NCBI GenBank assembly: GCA_025966445.1
Contig: JAICRP010000003.1
Span: 1-37,297 of the forward strand
Origin: Nocardioides sp.
GTDB taxonomy: Bacteria; Actinomycetota; Actinomycetes; Propionibacteriales; Nocardioidaceae
Reading direction: 5' to 3'
DNA: 37,297 nucleotides
Shown: positions 7,956 to 15,938 of the stretch, piece by piece
Layout of the letters: every line of letters starts with the position of its first letter
How positions within the stretch are numbered: position 1 is the stretch's first letter
Program-made: the position numbers and the translations under genes
The notes under the pieces: model-generated
Told to the model about the DNA's origin: nothing
The model's database searches: none
What the model saw: the letters and a program-made list of their open reading frames with translations, nothing else

Positions 7956-9421
7956 CCCACGTCGGCACCGAACCTCACCAACGCGCGCTCGGCGCGCACT
8001 CGCTCGTCACGATCGTCGGCTTCCTCGTCTGCGTCGAGCTGGCCAGCGGCATCCTGCAGGGCTACTACACGCCGATCTTCAGCGACATCGCCGACCACCT
8101 CGACATCTCCGACGCCGACGTCAACTGGTTCGAGGCCGCCCAGCTGATCGTGTCCGCCCTGGCCGTCCCCGTGCTCGCGCGGCTCGGCGACATGGTCGGC
8201 GCCAAGTACGTGCTGCTCCTCTCCACGGCCATCACCGCCCTCGGCTCGTGGGTCCTGGCCTTCGCGCCGTCGTTCACGACGTTCCTCATCGGCTGGGCGC
8301 TCCAGGGTGCCTACGTGATCTGGCTGCCGATGGAGGTCGCGATCGTCTACCGGCGCACGGCCGGCTCCGGACGTCAGAACCTGCTCACCCGTCGCGCCGC
8401 GGGCATCCTCGTCGGCGCGCTCGAGCTGGCGGTGATCGTCGGCGCGCTGACCAGCGGAGCCATCGTCGAGAGCACGTCGATGACCGTCGTGCTGATGCTG
8501 CCCGCCGTCGTGGTCACGGTCTGCTTCTTCCTCATCCTGTTCGGGATCGAGCGGGACCCGGGCACGTCCGGCGGGAAGTTCGACCTGATCGGCTTCCTGC
8601 TCATCCCCGACGTCATCGGGTTCGTGATGGCAGGGCTCATCACGATCCGTCTCCAGGGCATCGACAGCCCGCTGGCCTGGATCCTGATCGTGCTCGGCCT
8701 GGCATCGCTGGCGCCGTTCATCATCTACGAGTCCCGGCACGAGGAACCGATCATCGACGTGCGGCTCTTCGCGAGCCGTCTGCAGTGGCCGGTGCAGCTG
8801 ACCGCCTTCCTCTTCGGCATGTCCGTGCTGGGCGCGCAGATCCCGCTGTCGACGTTCGCCCGGACCGACCCGGACGTCGCGGGGTACGGTCTGGGAGCCG
8901 ACGCGGCCTTCGTGTCCACGCTGATCGGGGTGTACGTCGTGTTCCTGGCCGTCGGCGCCTTCAGCCTGCCGCTGGCCTCCCGCCTGTTCGGACCCCGCGG
9001 CGCGTTGATCCTCTCCTCGCTGCTCGTCGCCCTCGGCTACGGGCTGTGGCTGCCGTTCCACGACAGCACGACGCAGGCACTGGTGAACATGGCGGTCGTC
9101 GGCGTCGGCTCCGGCGCCCTGGTCGCGGCCCTGCCCGCCAGTGCCGCCGCGGGTGCGCCACCCGAGCGCACCGGGTTCGCGACCGGGATGACCAACGCGA
9201 CCAAGACCATCGGCGGCGCCATCGCGTCGGCGATCTTCGCGATCGCGCTGGCCTCGACCGGCTCGCTGGAGGACCCGGCCGAGGGCCACGCCCCGCTCTC
9301 GGGCTACCTGACCGTCTGGTCCGTCTGCGCCGTGGCGGCCCTGCTGGCCGCGGTCGCGCTGCTGATGATGCCGAAGGTCTCCACGTCGCTCCCCGAGCCC
9401 GCCGAGGGTGCACGGGTGTGA
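7952..9421 (+). CDS. MFS transporter, 14 predicted membrane segments
   Basis: 489-residue major facilitator. I count 14 hydrophobic segments, from VTIVGFLVCVELASGIL near residue 17 to AVAALLAAVALLMM near 465, the topology of DHA2-type proton-coupled drug/metabolite exporters. Between segments 2 and 3, LARLGDMVGAKYVL fits the MFS motif A loop, and QLIVSALAVPVLARLGD is the usual helix before it. Located in the cytoplasmic membrane. It starts inside the stop of the peptidase gene (ATGA overlap) and its own stop overlaps the GTG of the next small gene, so the four genes from 5591 are probably one transcript. Direction and substrate cannot be told; export is the common role for this subgroup. Confidence 0.92.
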   Translation: MTHVGTEPHQRALGAHSLVTIVGFLVCVELASGILQGYYTPIFSDIADHLDISDADVNWFEAAQLIVSALAVPVLARLGDMVGAKYVLLLSTAITALGSWVLAFAPSFTTFLIGWALQGAYVIWLPMEVAIVYRRTAGSGRQNLLTRRAAGILVGALELAVIVGALTSGAIVESTSMTVVLMLPAVVVTVCFFLILFGIERDPGTSGGKFDLIGFLLIPDVIGFVMAGLITIRLQGIDSPLAWILIVLGLASLAPFIIYESRHEEPIIDVRLFASRLQWPVQLTAFLFGMSVLGAQIPLSTFARTDPDVAGYGLGADAAFVSTLIGVYVVFLAVGAFSLPLASRLFGPRGALILSSLLVALGYGLWLPFHDSTTQALVNMAVVGVGSGALVAALPASAAAGAPPERTGFATGMTNATKTIGGAIASAIFAIALASTGSLEDPAEGHAPLSGYLTVWSVCAVAALLAAVALLMMPKVSTSLPEPAEGARV

Positions 9422-9711
9422 GCCCACGACGTCGCTCGCGCCTCGGCGCCCAGCTGCTCACCGCCGTCCTCGGTGTGCTGGGCACGCTCGTGCTGTTGTT
9501 CGCGCTCGGTCGGCCGTCGGTGGGTCGGTTCCTGGCCGCGGGCTTGCTCCTCGGAGCGGCAGCCGTCGTCCGCTACAACTCGCTGCGCCGCGACGACCCC
9601 GGTCGCTACGGGCGGGCGGCGCAGATCCGGTCGCTGGTCTGGTCGGTGGTCATCGTGGTCGTGTTCGTGGGCGCGTCGATCCTCCTCTCGCAGCTGCTCG
9701 GCAGCAGCTGA
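9418..9711 (+). CDS. Small two-helix membrane protein
   Basis: 97-residue protein from the GTG at 9418, overlapping the MFS stop by 4 bp (GTGA). After a basic N-terminus (SPRRRSRLG) there is a long hydrophobic stretch LLTAVLGVLGTLVLLFALG, then AAGLLLGAAAVVRYN, and a final segment SVVIVVVFVGASILLSQLL, so two or three membrane passes with the middle loop rich in Arg. No known domain recognised. Coupling to the transporter gene suggests an accessory or simply co-expressed membrane protein. Confidence 0.75.
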   Translation: MSPRRRSRLGAQLLTAVLGVLGTLVLLFALGRPSVGRFLAAGLLLGAAAVVRYNSLRRDDPGRYGRAAQIRSLVWSVVIVVVFVGASILLSQLLGSS

Positions 9712-9765
9712 ACGGACGCGTCAGGAGGTGGGCAGGACGGTCTCACCGCTGAACGACGGCGAGTC

Positions 9766-9891
9766 TCAGCGCCGAACGGTCGCTCGGCAGGCCAGGCGCA
9801 GGTCCCCGGTCATCAGGTAGGCCGAGCGGAACAACGTCCCGCTGTGGGCGTGAACGAAGTCGGTGAACCGCTCCTCGTCCGTCGCGCTCAT
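9766..9891 (-). pseudogene. Truncated SigE-like sigma-70 factor remnant (41 codons)
   Basis: An ATG at 9891 preceded by AGGAGG opens a 41-codon frame that reads like the first helices of actinobacterial SigE-family ECF sigma factors: DEERFTDFVHAHSGTLFRSAYLMTGD corresponds in pattern to their FxxFVxxRxxxLxRTAYLLTGD region 2 start. It then ends RLACRATVRR and stops at 9766. Sequence past the stop (to 9721) shows no sigma region 2.3, 2.4 or 4. A complete protein would be about 165-180 residues, so this is either a decayed remnant or a very short protein kept for some other use; the intact ribosome binding site argues that it is still translated. Confidence 0.5.
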
Positions 9892-9989
9892 GGTTCCTCC
9901 TGGACCGGGGCCCGAGCCACCACCTCCCCAACGCACTGGGGGAACGGTTCGGTTCAGTGTCCTTGCCCACGCCGGGTTAACCTCGTGGC

Positions 9990-10550
9990 ATGGCCGAACA
10001 GCCGGACCGCAGCCATCGGGAGCCCGAGCTCGACGAGCGCACGGGCAGGTCCGCCGCTGCGCAGCGCATGCAGCGCAAGAACGAGTGGGTCGACCACCAG
10101 CTGCGGCTGGCCATGGAGCGCGGCGAGTTCGACAACCTCCCCGGCGCCGGCAAGCCGATCAAGGACCTCGGCGCCCAGCACGACCCCGACTGGTGGATCA
10201 AGCGGCTGGTCGAGCGCGAGAAGATCACCGGTGTCCTGCCCCCCGCGCTCCAGCTGCGCAAGGACGACGCCGAGCTCGACGCGAGGCTCGACCGTCACAC
10301 CGCCGAGTCCGAGGTACGCCGCGTGCTCGAGGAGTTCAACGCCCGGGTGATGAAGGCGCGGTACACCCCGGTCGACGGCCCACCGTTGATCACGATGCCG
10401 CGCGACGTCGAGGCCGAGGTCGGTCGGTGGCGCGCTCGGCTGCACGAGCGTCGGGAGGCCGCCCGAAAGCAACCCGCCGCCCAGCAAGCCGAGACCCCGG
10501 AGCCCGAGCCCCCGCGCAAGCGCTGGCGCTGGTCCCGCAAGGGTTCCTAG
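9990..10550 (+). CDS. DUF1992 (DnaJ-homologue subfamily C member 28 type) domain protein
   Basis: 186-residue protein with the DUF1992 core at residues about 35-110: a helix with KNEWVDHQLRLAMERGEF, then DNLPGAGKPIKDLG (the hallmark NLPGxGKPL-type motif), then DPDWWIKRLVEREKITGVLP. The C-terminal third is Arg/Ala/Pro-rich and probably disordered (ARKQPAAQQAETPEPEPPRK). The family's biochemical role is not established; the domain name comes from eukaryotic DNAJC28. It converges with the CHAP gene with 5 bp between stops. Only the ATG start at 9990 fits the family's beginning. Confidence 0.88.
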   Translation: MAEQPDRSHREPELDERTGRSAAAQRMQRKNEWVDHQLRLAMERGEFDNLPGAGKPIKDLGAQHDPDWWIKRLVEREKITGVLPPALQLRKDDAELDARLDRHTAESEVRRVLEEFNARVMKARYTPVDGPPLITMPRDVEAEVGRWRARLHERREAARKQPAAQQAETPEPEPPRKRWRWSRKGS

Positions 10551-10555
10551 CGACG

Positions 10556-12745
10556 TCAGACCAGGTCGGGCAGCACCAGCGGGACCCGCTGCGAGGTGTG
10601 GGTCGCGCCCCACTCGAGCTTGCTCATCGACGTGCACGAGAGGGCGGAGCCGTTCTTGCGCGCCGGCACCGTGCGGCAGAAGGCGACGCCCGACCCGGAC
10701 GGCACGAAGGCGCGGTACCCCGGGTTGCCCCACGACGCGACGTGCGAGGCGCTGGTGCGCCACCCCGAGCTGGTGAGCACCTGGCAGGCGAGGCGCTGCT
10801 GACGCACGGTGCCGGCACGGCCGCACAGTGCGGGGCCCACCGCCAGCGAGACCCAGGTGCGGTTGTCGGCCTGCAGCGAACGAGCCGTGCGCGTCGACCG
10901 GCCGGTCTCCCACCGGGACGCTGAGGGCGACAGCTCGGCGCAGGCCACCGTACGGCCGACCAGCCGGCACCACGTGACGCCCCCGGACCGGTCGGTCAGG
11001 AAGGCCCGGGTCCCGGCAGTGCCGGGCTTGGCCTTGCGGGGCAGCGCGACGGTGCGCCAGCCGTTGCTGCCGAGCACGCGGCAGGCGCCACGGCGGTCAG
11101 CACTCGGCGACCAGCAGGCTGCCGGACCGGCCGACGAGCCCACCCAGGTCGGGTACGCCGGGGCGCCGGCGGGCAGGCGGCGGGAGACGCGGTCGGGGCT
11201 CCAGGTCAGGGTGAACGGGTTGAGGTCGGTGCAGGCGGTACGGGCCCCGCGGCCGCCGGGGAGCCAGCGGCAGAAGGCGATCGCGCCCTGCTGGGTCGCG
11301 ACGAAGGCGCGGCCGTCCTCGTTGCCCCACGACACGTCGCCGGGGGTGGTGACCGAGTGCCACCCGGTCAGGGTCAGCACCGAGCAGGTCGCGGTGGGCT
11401 TCCGCGCTGACCCGGTCAGTCCGCACCGAGCCGGCCCGCTGGGCGTGCTCACCCAGGTGGCGTCGGCGACCAGTCGCGGAGTGCCTCCCGACGTGCGGTC
11501 GGCCCCCCAGGCGCGGGTGCCCGCGTCGAAGGTCGTGCACGAGAGGGCCGACCGGCCGACCTGCCGGCAGTACGAGACGCTGCCGTCGGTGCCCGCCAGG
11601 AACGCCCGGGACGCGGGGTTGCCCCACGCCGTCCGGCGGTACAGCCCGACCGCTCGCCAGCTCCCGTCGACCAGCACCCGGCAACCGAGCCGCATCCGGC
11701 GGTCGGTGCCGAGTCGCCCGCAGAGGGCGGGTCCGGCGGACGTCTCGACCCAGGCCCGGTCGGCCGACTCCGTCCCGGGGAGCACCTTCACCCGGCCCGG
11801 GTGCGAGGTGTGCCCGGCCGCGTCGTAGGCCACCACCGAGTAGGTGGCCGTCTGCCCGGCCAGCGGGTTGCCGTCGCGGAAGGACGTCCCGCGGACGCTC
11901 CCGATCGGCACCCCGTTGCGGAGCACGCGGTAGCCCGCGACCCCCCAGGTGTCGCTCGAGGCGCGCCAGCTGACGACGCTCCGGCCGCGGTGGGCGGCCA
12001 CTCGGACGTCGGTCGGTTCGGTCGGCGGAGTGGTGTCGACCGGAACGACGTCGTCGAGGTGGATGAACTTGTCGGGGTAGCCGCTCATGCCGGGGCTGAC
12101 CGTGGTGAAGTGGAAGCCGTTGTGGCCGTCGGTGTTCATCTCCGAGATCAGGATGGTGCCGCCGCTGTAGACGTCCTCGACGTAGGAGACGTGGCCGCGC
12201 TTGTACCAGCCGATCGCGCCGACGGCCGGGTACTTGTCGGGCTTGTGGCCGATGCTCTTGGCGACCTTGCCCCAGTCGGAGGCGTTGCCCCAGTGCCGGC
12301 CGGCGTACCAGTTGGAGAACGACAGCCCGTTGCGCATGGCCAGCCGGTACGCCACCCACGAGGTGCACTGACCTTGCAGGAAGCCTCGGGAGTCGCCGAC
12401 GCAGCCGGCGCCGAGGGAGCCCTCGTTGCAGTCCGGCGCGGCCGGGTACGGGTAGCCGTAGCCCGCCGCGGCATGGGTGCCGAAGACCCCGACCCAGCGC
12501 TCGTTGCCGAACGGACCGACGTAGGTTCCCGTCGCGGTGCCGTTGGCGATCGCTTGCTGCAGCTGCAGCTCGGCCTGTTCCTGGTCTGGACCTGTCTGGT
12601 CCGGTGTCTGCCCCGGGTCGGCCCGCGCGGGGGCCGTGACGACGGCGAGCAGCACCACCAGCATGGCCAGCACCACGGCCAGCACGAGCACCGTCCAGCG
12701 CACGGCGCGGGTGATCGCGTCGTAGCTGGGTCGGATGGCGTGCAC
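10556..12745 (-). CDS. Secreted CHAP-domain protein with a fibronectin-III-like domain and four Cys-containing repeats
   Basis: 729-residue exported protein. Residues 16-42 (WTVLVLAVVLAMLVVLLAVV then APARA) are a signal peptide or membrane anchor. Residues about 100-235 form a CHAP (NlpC/P60-like amidase) domain: GQCTSWVAYR with the probable catalytic Cys127, GAIGWYKRGHVSYVEDV with His185, and VYSGGTILISEMN completing the sheet. Residues about 241-330 (TTPPTEPTDVRV, VSWRASSDTWGVAGYRVLRNG) are an FN3-like module. The remainder is four tandem copies of an about 100-residue repeat (see 10559-11755). Such a protein probably cuts peptidoglycan peptide bonds at the cell surface; the repeats may bind wall or sugar. 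GTG start at 12745 with GAGG upstream. The CHAP call is confident, the repeat function unknown. Confidence 0.85.
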   Translation of the reverse strand: MHAIRPSYDAITRAVRWTVLVLAVVLAMLVVLLAVVTAPARADPGQTPDQTGPDQEQAELQLQQAIANGTATGTYVGPFGNERWVGVFGTHAAAGYGYPYPAAPDCNEGSLGAGCVGDSRGFLQGQCTSWVAYRLAMRNGLSFSNWYAGRHWGNASDWGKVAKSIGHKPDKYPAVGAIGWYKRGHVSYVEDVYSGGTILISEMNTDGHNGFHFTTVSPGMSGYPDKFIHLDDVVPVDTTPPTEPTDVRVAAHRGRSVVSWRASSDTWGVAGYRVLRNGVPIGSVRGTSFRDGNPLAGQTATYSVVAYDAAGHTSHPGRVKVLPGTESADRAWVETSAGPALCGRLGTDRRMRLGCRVLVDGSWRAVGLYRRTAWGNPASRAFLAGTDGSVSYCRQVGRSALSCTTFDAGTRAWGADRTSGGTPRLVADATWVSTPSGPARCGLTGSARKPTATCSVLTLTGWHSVTTPGDVSWGNEDGRAFVATQQGAIAFCRWLPGGRGARTACTDLNPFTLTWSPDRVSRRLPAGAPAYPTWVGSSAGPAACWSPSADRRGACRVLGSNGWRTVALPRKAKPGTAGTRAFLTDRSGGVTWCRLVGRTVACAELSPSASRWETGRSTRTARSLQADNRTWVSLAVGPALCGRAGTVRQQRLACQVLTSSGWRTSASHVASWGNPGYRAFVPSGSGVAFCRTVPARKNGSALSCTSMSKLEWGATHTSQRVPLVLPDLV
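10559..11755 (-). repeat. Four tandem about 100-residue protein repeats in the CHAP protein
   Basis: Residues about 331-429, 430-531, 532-628 and 629-729 repeat one pattern: aWVxxxxGPAxCG, then C-x-VL-x-x-x-GWR, then WGNxxxRAF (WGN kept in three of four copies; TAGTRAF in copy 3), then GxxxxCR and a final C before a W-x-x-x-R-x-x-R tail. Each copy has four cysteines in equivalent places, suggesting two disulfides per repeat in an exported setting. DNA identity between copies is low, so the duplications are old. I do not recognise it as a named domain. Confidence 0.8.
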
Positions 12746-12910
12746 GGCGGACCTCGGAGCAGGGAAGGAGTAGGACGAACGTCATGGTCGGCGTCATACC
12801 GGCGGCCGGGACGGGAATGGGCAAAGCCGCCCACGTGGCGACGATGAGAGGTAAAAGCCGTGAGAAATGCGTCATACCCGCCGCGTCCACGCGGGGGGTA
12901 CGTTCCGGCC
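12746..12910. other. Divergent intergenic region with a 10-bp direct repeat
   Basis: 165 bp between the CHAP gene and the lyase operon. It holds two direct copies of GCGTCATACC at 12791-12800 and 12870-12879, 79 bp apart, each followed by a GC-rich CGCCG/GGCGG stretch. I see no convincing -35/-10 pair and no riboswitch core of the ydaO or cobalamin type. The repeats could bind a regulator of either gene. Confidence 0.35.
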
Positions 12911-14002
12911 ATGACACCCCCCTCCGGCCGCAGCCCGAAGGACTTCTTCCGCCCGCTGGCCGTCGGTGCTCCCGAGCCACTCCGAGAGATCCCGGCCAGG
13001 CCGTCCCGGGCCATCCACTTCTTCGACCCCTCGAACGCCAAGATGGCAGCCAAGGTGCCGCAGCTGGTCGGCACCGTCGACGTGCTGCTCGGCAACCTCG
13101 AGGACGCGATCAAGGCCGACAACAAGGCGGCCGCGCGTGCGGGCCTGGTGACCATCGCGGAGCAGACCGACTTCGGGCCCACCCAGCTGTGGACCCGGGT
13201 CAACGCCCTCGACAGCCCCTGGGTCCTCGACGACCTGACGACCCTCGTCTCGGCCATCGGCGACAAGCTCGACGTGGTGATGGTGCCGAAGGTCCAGGGC
13301 GCCGAGGACATCGCGTACGTCGACCGGTTGCTCGCCCAGCTCGAGGCCAAGGCCGGTCTCGACCGGCCGATCCTGGTGCACGCGATCCTGGAGACGGCCC
13401 GCGGCGTCGCGAACGTCGAGGAGATCTGCGGCGCCTCGCCGCGGATGCAGGGGCTGTCGCTCGGGCCGGCGGACCTGGCGGCCGACCGGCGGATGAAGAC
13501 CACGCGCGTCGGCGGCGGGCACCCGGGGTACCTCGTCCGTCAGGACCCGACCACGACGTCGGACGGCGTCGAGGCCAACACACGCGCGACGTACCAGCAG
13601 GACCTGTGGCACTACACGATCGCGCGCATGGTCGACGCGTGCGCCATGCACGGGATCTCGCCGTACTACGGCCCGTTCGGCGACATCGGAGACCCCGTCG
13701 CCTGCGAGGACCAGTTCCGCAACGCCTTCCTGCTGGGGTGCGTCGGTGCGTGGAGCCTGCACCCCTCGCAGATCGAGATCGCCCATCGCGTCTTCTCGCC
13801 GTCCGTCGAGGACATCGCGCACGCCCGACGCGTCGTCGCCGCGATGGGCGACGGCACGGGGGCGGTGATGCTCGACGGGAAGATGGAGGACGACGCCTCG
13901 CTCAAGCAGTGCCTGGTGCTCGTCGAGCTCGCCGAGCAGCTGGCGGCGGTCGACCCCGCCCTGAAGGAGCGGTACGACGCGATCGAGGTCGACCCCTCGT
14001 GA
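12911..14002 (+). CDS. L-malyl-CoA/beta-methylmalyl-CoA lyase (Mcl1-like)
   Basis: HpcH/HpaI aldolase-citrate lyase family, 363 residues from the ATG at 12911. The family reversibly splits malyl-CoA to acetyl-CoA and glyoxylate, or methylmalyl-CoA to propionyl-CoA and glyoxylate, with Mg2+. Close to proteobacterial Mcl1 in pattern: [31 protein letters not shown] (metal site), [10 protein letters not shown] (CoA-binding Arg), [27 protein letters not shown] (metal Glu), [35 protein letters not shown] and a late [11 protein letters not shown]. It fits the ethylmalonyl-CoA pathway or C1/C2 assimilation. Its stop overlaps the next lyase by 4 bp, so the two are co-translated. An in-frame GTG at 12860 would add 17 residues without family support. 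Confidence 0.85.
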   Translation: MTPPSGRSPKDFFRPLAVGAPEPLREIPARPSRAIHFFDPSNAKMAAKVPQLVGTVDVLLGNLEDAIKADNKAAARAGLVTIAEQTDFGPTQLWTRVNALDSPWVLDDLTTLVSAIGDKLDVVMVPKVQGAEDIAYVDRLLAQLEAKAGLDRPILVHAILETARGVANVEEICGASPRMQGLSLGPADLAADRRMKTTRVGGGHPGYLVRQDPTTTSDGVEANTRATYQQDLWHYTIARMVDACAMHGISPYYGPFGDIGDPVACEDQFRNAFLLGCVGAWSLHPSQIEIAHRVFSPSVEDIAHARRVVAAMGDGTGAVMLDGKMEDDASLKQCLVLVELAEQLAAVDPALKERYDAIEVDPS

Positions 14003-14877
14003 CCGCGGACTTCCGGCCGCGGCGGTCGGTGCTCTACATGCCGTCCTCCAACGAGCGCGCGCTGGAGAAGGCGAAGACGATCCCGTGCGACGCGCTGATC
14101 CTCGACCTCGAGGACGCCGTCGCTCCCGACGCGAAGCCCACCGCCCGGGACGCTGCGTGCGCGGCGGCCGCGTCCGGTGCGTACGGCCGGCGCGAGGTGA
14201 CCATCCGCGTCAACGGCGCGGACACCGAGTGGCACGCCGACGACCTGGCCGCCGCGTGCGCTGCCGGTCCCGACGGGATCGTCGTGCCGAAGGTCTCGTC
14301 GGCCGAGGAGGTCCTCGCCCTCGTCGACGCGATGTCCGCTCACGGAGCACCGGACCACACCGCACTCTGGGCGATGGTCGAGACACCGCGCGCCATGCTG
14401 CACGCCGAGGAGATCGCCGCCGCGTCCGAGCGGCTGACCGTCCTGGTGATGGGGACGAACGACCTCGCCAAGGAGCTGTACCCAAGCATGCATCCGGGGC
14501 ACGTGCCGGGCCGCGCCCCCCTGCTGACCGGGCTCTCTCTTGCGCTGCTGGCCGCCCGCGCCACCGGCACGGCGATCGTCGACGGCGTCTACAACGACGT
14601 GAAGGACGCCGACGGCTTCCTGGCCGAGTGCCGCCAGGGGCGCGAGATGGGCTTCGACGGCAAGACCCTCATCCACCCGGGCCAGGTCGAGGGAGCCAAC
14701 GCCGCGTTCGCCCCGAGCGAGCAGGCGGTCGAGGACGCGCGCGGCGTCCTGCAGGCCTGGGAGGACGGCGCGGGTTCAGGCGTGGTCACGTACCAGGGCC
14801 GGATGGTCGAGTCCCTCCACGTCGACACGGCCCGGCGGACGTTGGCCGTCCACGAGGCGATCAGCGCGCTCGCGTGA
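13999..14877 (+). CDS. CitE-like CoA-ester lyase/thioesterase (HpcH/HpaI family)
   Basis: 292-residue second member of the HpcH/HpaI-CitE family, started at the GTG overlapping the previous stop. Motifs: [34 protein letters not shown] (Mg-binding Asp/Glu), [12 protein letters not shown] (CoA Arg), [24 protein letters not shown] (metal Glu) and [12 protein letters not shown], then [11 protein letters not shown]. Its beginning is the standard CitE/RipC start. In bacteria with Mcl1, a paralogue (Mcl2) hydrolyses (3S)-malyl-CoA to malate and CoA; this gene could play that role, or be a citramalyl-CoA lyase. Tandem, coupled genes favour paired steps of one pathway. The exact reaction is not readable from sequence. 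Confidence 0.85.
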   Translation: MTADFRPRRSVLYMPSSNERALEKAKTIPCDALILDLEDAVAPDAKPTARDAACAAAASGAYGRREVTIRVNGADTEWHADDLAAACAAGPDGIVVPKVSSAEEVLALVDAMSAHGAPDHTALWAMVETPRAMLHAEEIAAASERLTVLVMGTNDLAKELYPSMHPGHVPGRAPLLTGLSLALLAARATGTAIVDGVYNDVKDADGFLAECRQGREMGFDGKTLIHPGQVEGANAAFAPSEQAVEDARGVLQAWEDGAGSGVVTYQGRMVESLHVDTARRTLAVHEAISALA

Positions 14878-14887
14878 TGGCTCGGAG

Positions 14888-15076
14888 TCAGTCGCGGGCG
14901 GCGTGCTTCCCGCCGGTGGCCTCGATGCCGTAGGTGTTCTCGGCGGGCGCGTCGGGGTCGACGTGCTTGGGCTCCGGAGTCTCGGCCGCAGAGGTGGCCG
15001 CGTCGGACGTGGGCGCGTCGGTGCCGTCGTCGCGCTCGCCACCAAGGGCTTCCTTGATGCTGTCCATGAAACCCAT
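14888..15076 (-). CDS. Small acidic hypothetical protein
   Basis: 62 residues from the ATG at 15076, chosen because AGGAGG lies 6 nt upstream. It begins with a short amphipathic helix (MGFMDSIKEALGG) followed by a low-complexity, acidic, Ala/Thr/Pro-rich stretch and ends GIEATGGKHAARD. No domain recognised. Many actinobacteria carry small proteins with an MGFxDxxKEALxG helix start; their role is unknown. It converges with the lyase operon, 10 bp from its stop. Confidence 0.6.
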   Translation of the reverse strand: MGFMDSIKEALGGERDDGTDAPTSDAATSAAETPEPKHVDPDAPAENTYGIEATGGKHAARD

Positions 15077-15188
15077 CGCGTTCCTCCTGGTCCGAGGGGA
15101 TGCACCGAGTATCAGCCTCAACAGGGCCGTCGGAGCGCCGAATGCGCAGTTTCCCGGTCCGGGCGTGTCGGAGCCCTAAGGTCGAGAC

Positions 15189-15923
15189 GTGTCGACGACC
15201 AGCCCTGCGGGCGACGAGGTCCAGCTCGTCGCGGACCACGTCGGGGCCACCGTCGCCCAGCTCGAGCGGCGCATCCGCGCGCGGTTCGGCGACCGCGGAC
15301 TGACGCGCGCCGCCCGCGATCTCGCCGACCTCGTCGACGTCGTGCAGCAGTCGGCCGGGGCCTCGCAGGTCCGGCTGCACCGCACCACCGTCCTCGCGCG
15401 CGCGGTCAGCGTGACCATCGTGGTGGCCACCGTCGTCGCCCTGGTGATCACCCTGGAGGAAGCGGTCACCGAGGGCCTCGACAACGGATTCGACTGGCTG
15501 CCCCTCATCGAGAGCACGATCAGCGACATCGTCTTCGCCGCCATCGCGGTGCTGTTCCTGTGGGCGTTCCCGGAGCGGTACGAGCGCAAGACGCTGCTCG
15601 GCCTGCTGCACCGACTGCGGTCGCTGGCCCACGTGATCGACATGCACCAGCTCTCCAAGGACCCCGAGCAGGTCAGCCCGACCTACACCCCCACGCCCGA
15701 GAGCGTCAGCCACGGCCTCGACGCCGAGCAGCTCCACCACTACCTCGACTACTGCTCCGAGATGCTCAGCCTCACCGCCAAGACCGCGGCCCTGTGCGCC
15801 GAGCACAGCTCCGACCCGGTCGTGCTCAGCACCGTCTCCACGCTCGAGACGCTGACCACCGAGCTGTCCAGCAAGATCTGGCAGAAGATCTCGCTGCTCC
15901 CCCGCCCCGAGACGACCCGCTGA
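15189..15923 (+). CDS. Hypothetical membrane protein
   Basis: 244 residues from a GTG at 15189. The N-terminal about 60 residues are charged and helical (VAQLERRIRARFGDRGLTRAA), followed by two membrane segments: AVSVTIVVATVVALVITL near residues 75-92 and IVFAAIAVLFLWAFP near 115-130. The cytoplasmic C-terminus is helical (GLLHRLRSLAHVIDMHQLSK and later SKIWQKISLLPRPE). No catalytic motif or named domain recognised. It lies 15 bp before the next gene and probably shares its transcript. Confidence 0.75.
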   Translation: MSTTSPAGDEVQLVADHVGATVAQLERRIRARFGDRGLTRAARDLADLVDVVQQSAGASQVRLHRTTVLARAVSVTIVVATVVALVITLEEAVTEGLDNGFDWLPLIESTISDIVFAAIAVLFLWAFPERYERKTLLGLLHRLRSLAHVIDMHQLSKDPEQVSPTYTPTPESVSHGLDAEQLHHYLDYCSEMLSLTAKTAALCAEHSSDPVVLSTVSTLETLTTELSSKIWQKISLLPRPETTR

Positions 15924-15938
15924 CCCCCTCCTGACACC

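Noticed and set aside
12746-12910. c-di-AMP (ydaO) riboswitch before the CHAP gene
   Set aside because: Wall hydrolases in actinobacteria often have one, but I could not find the conserved ydaO core sequences on the minus strand.
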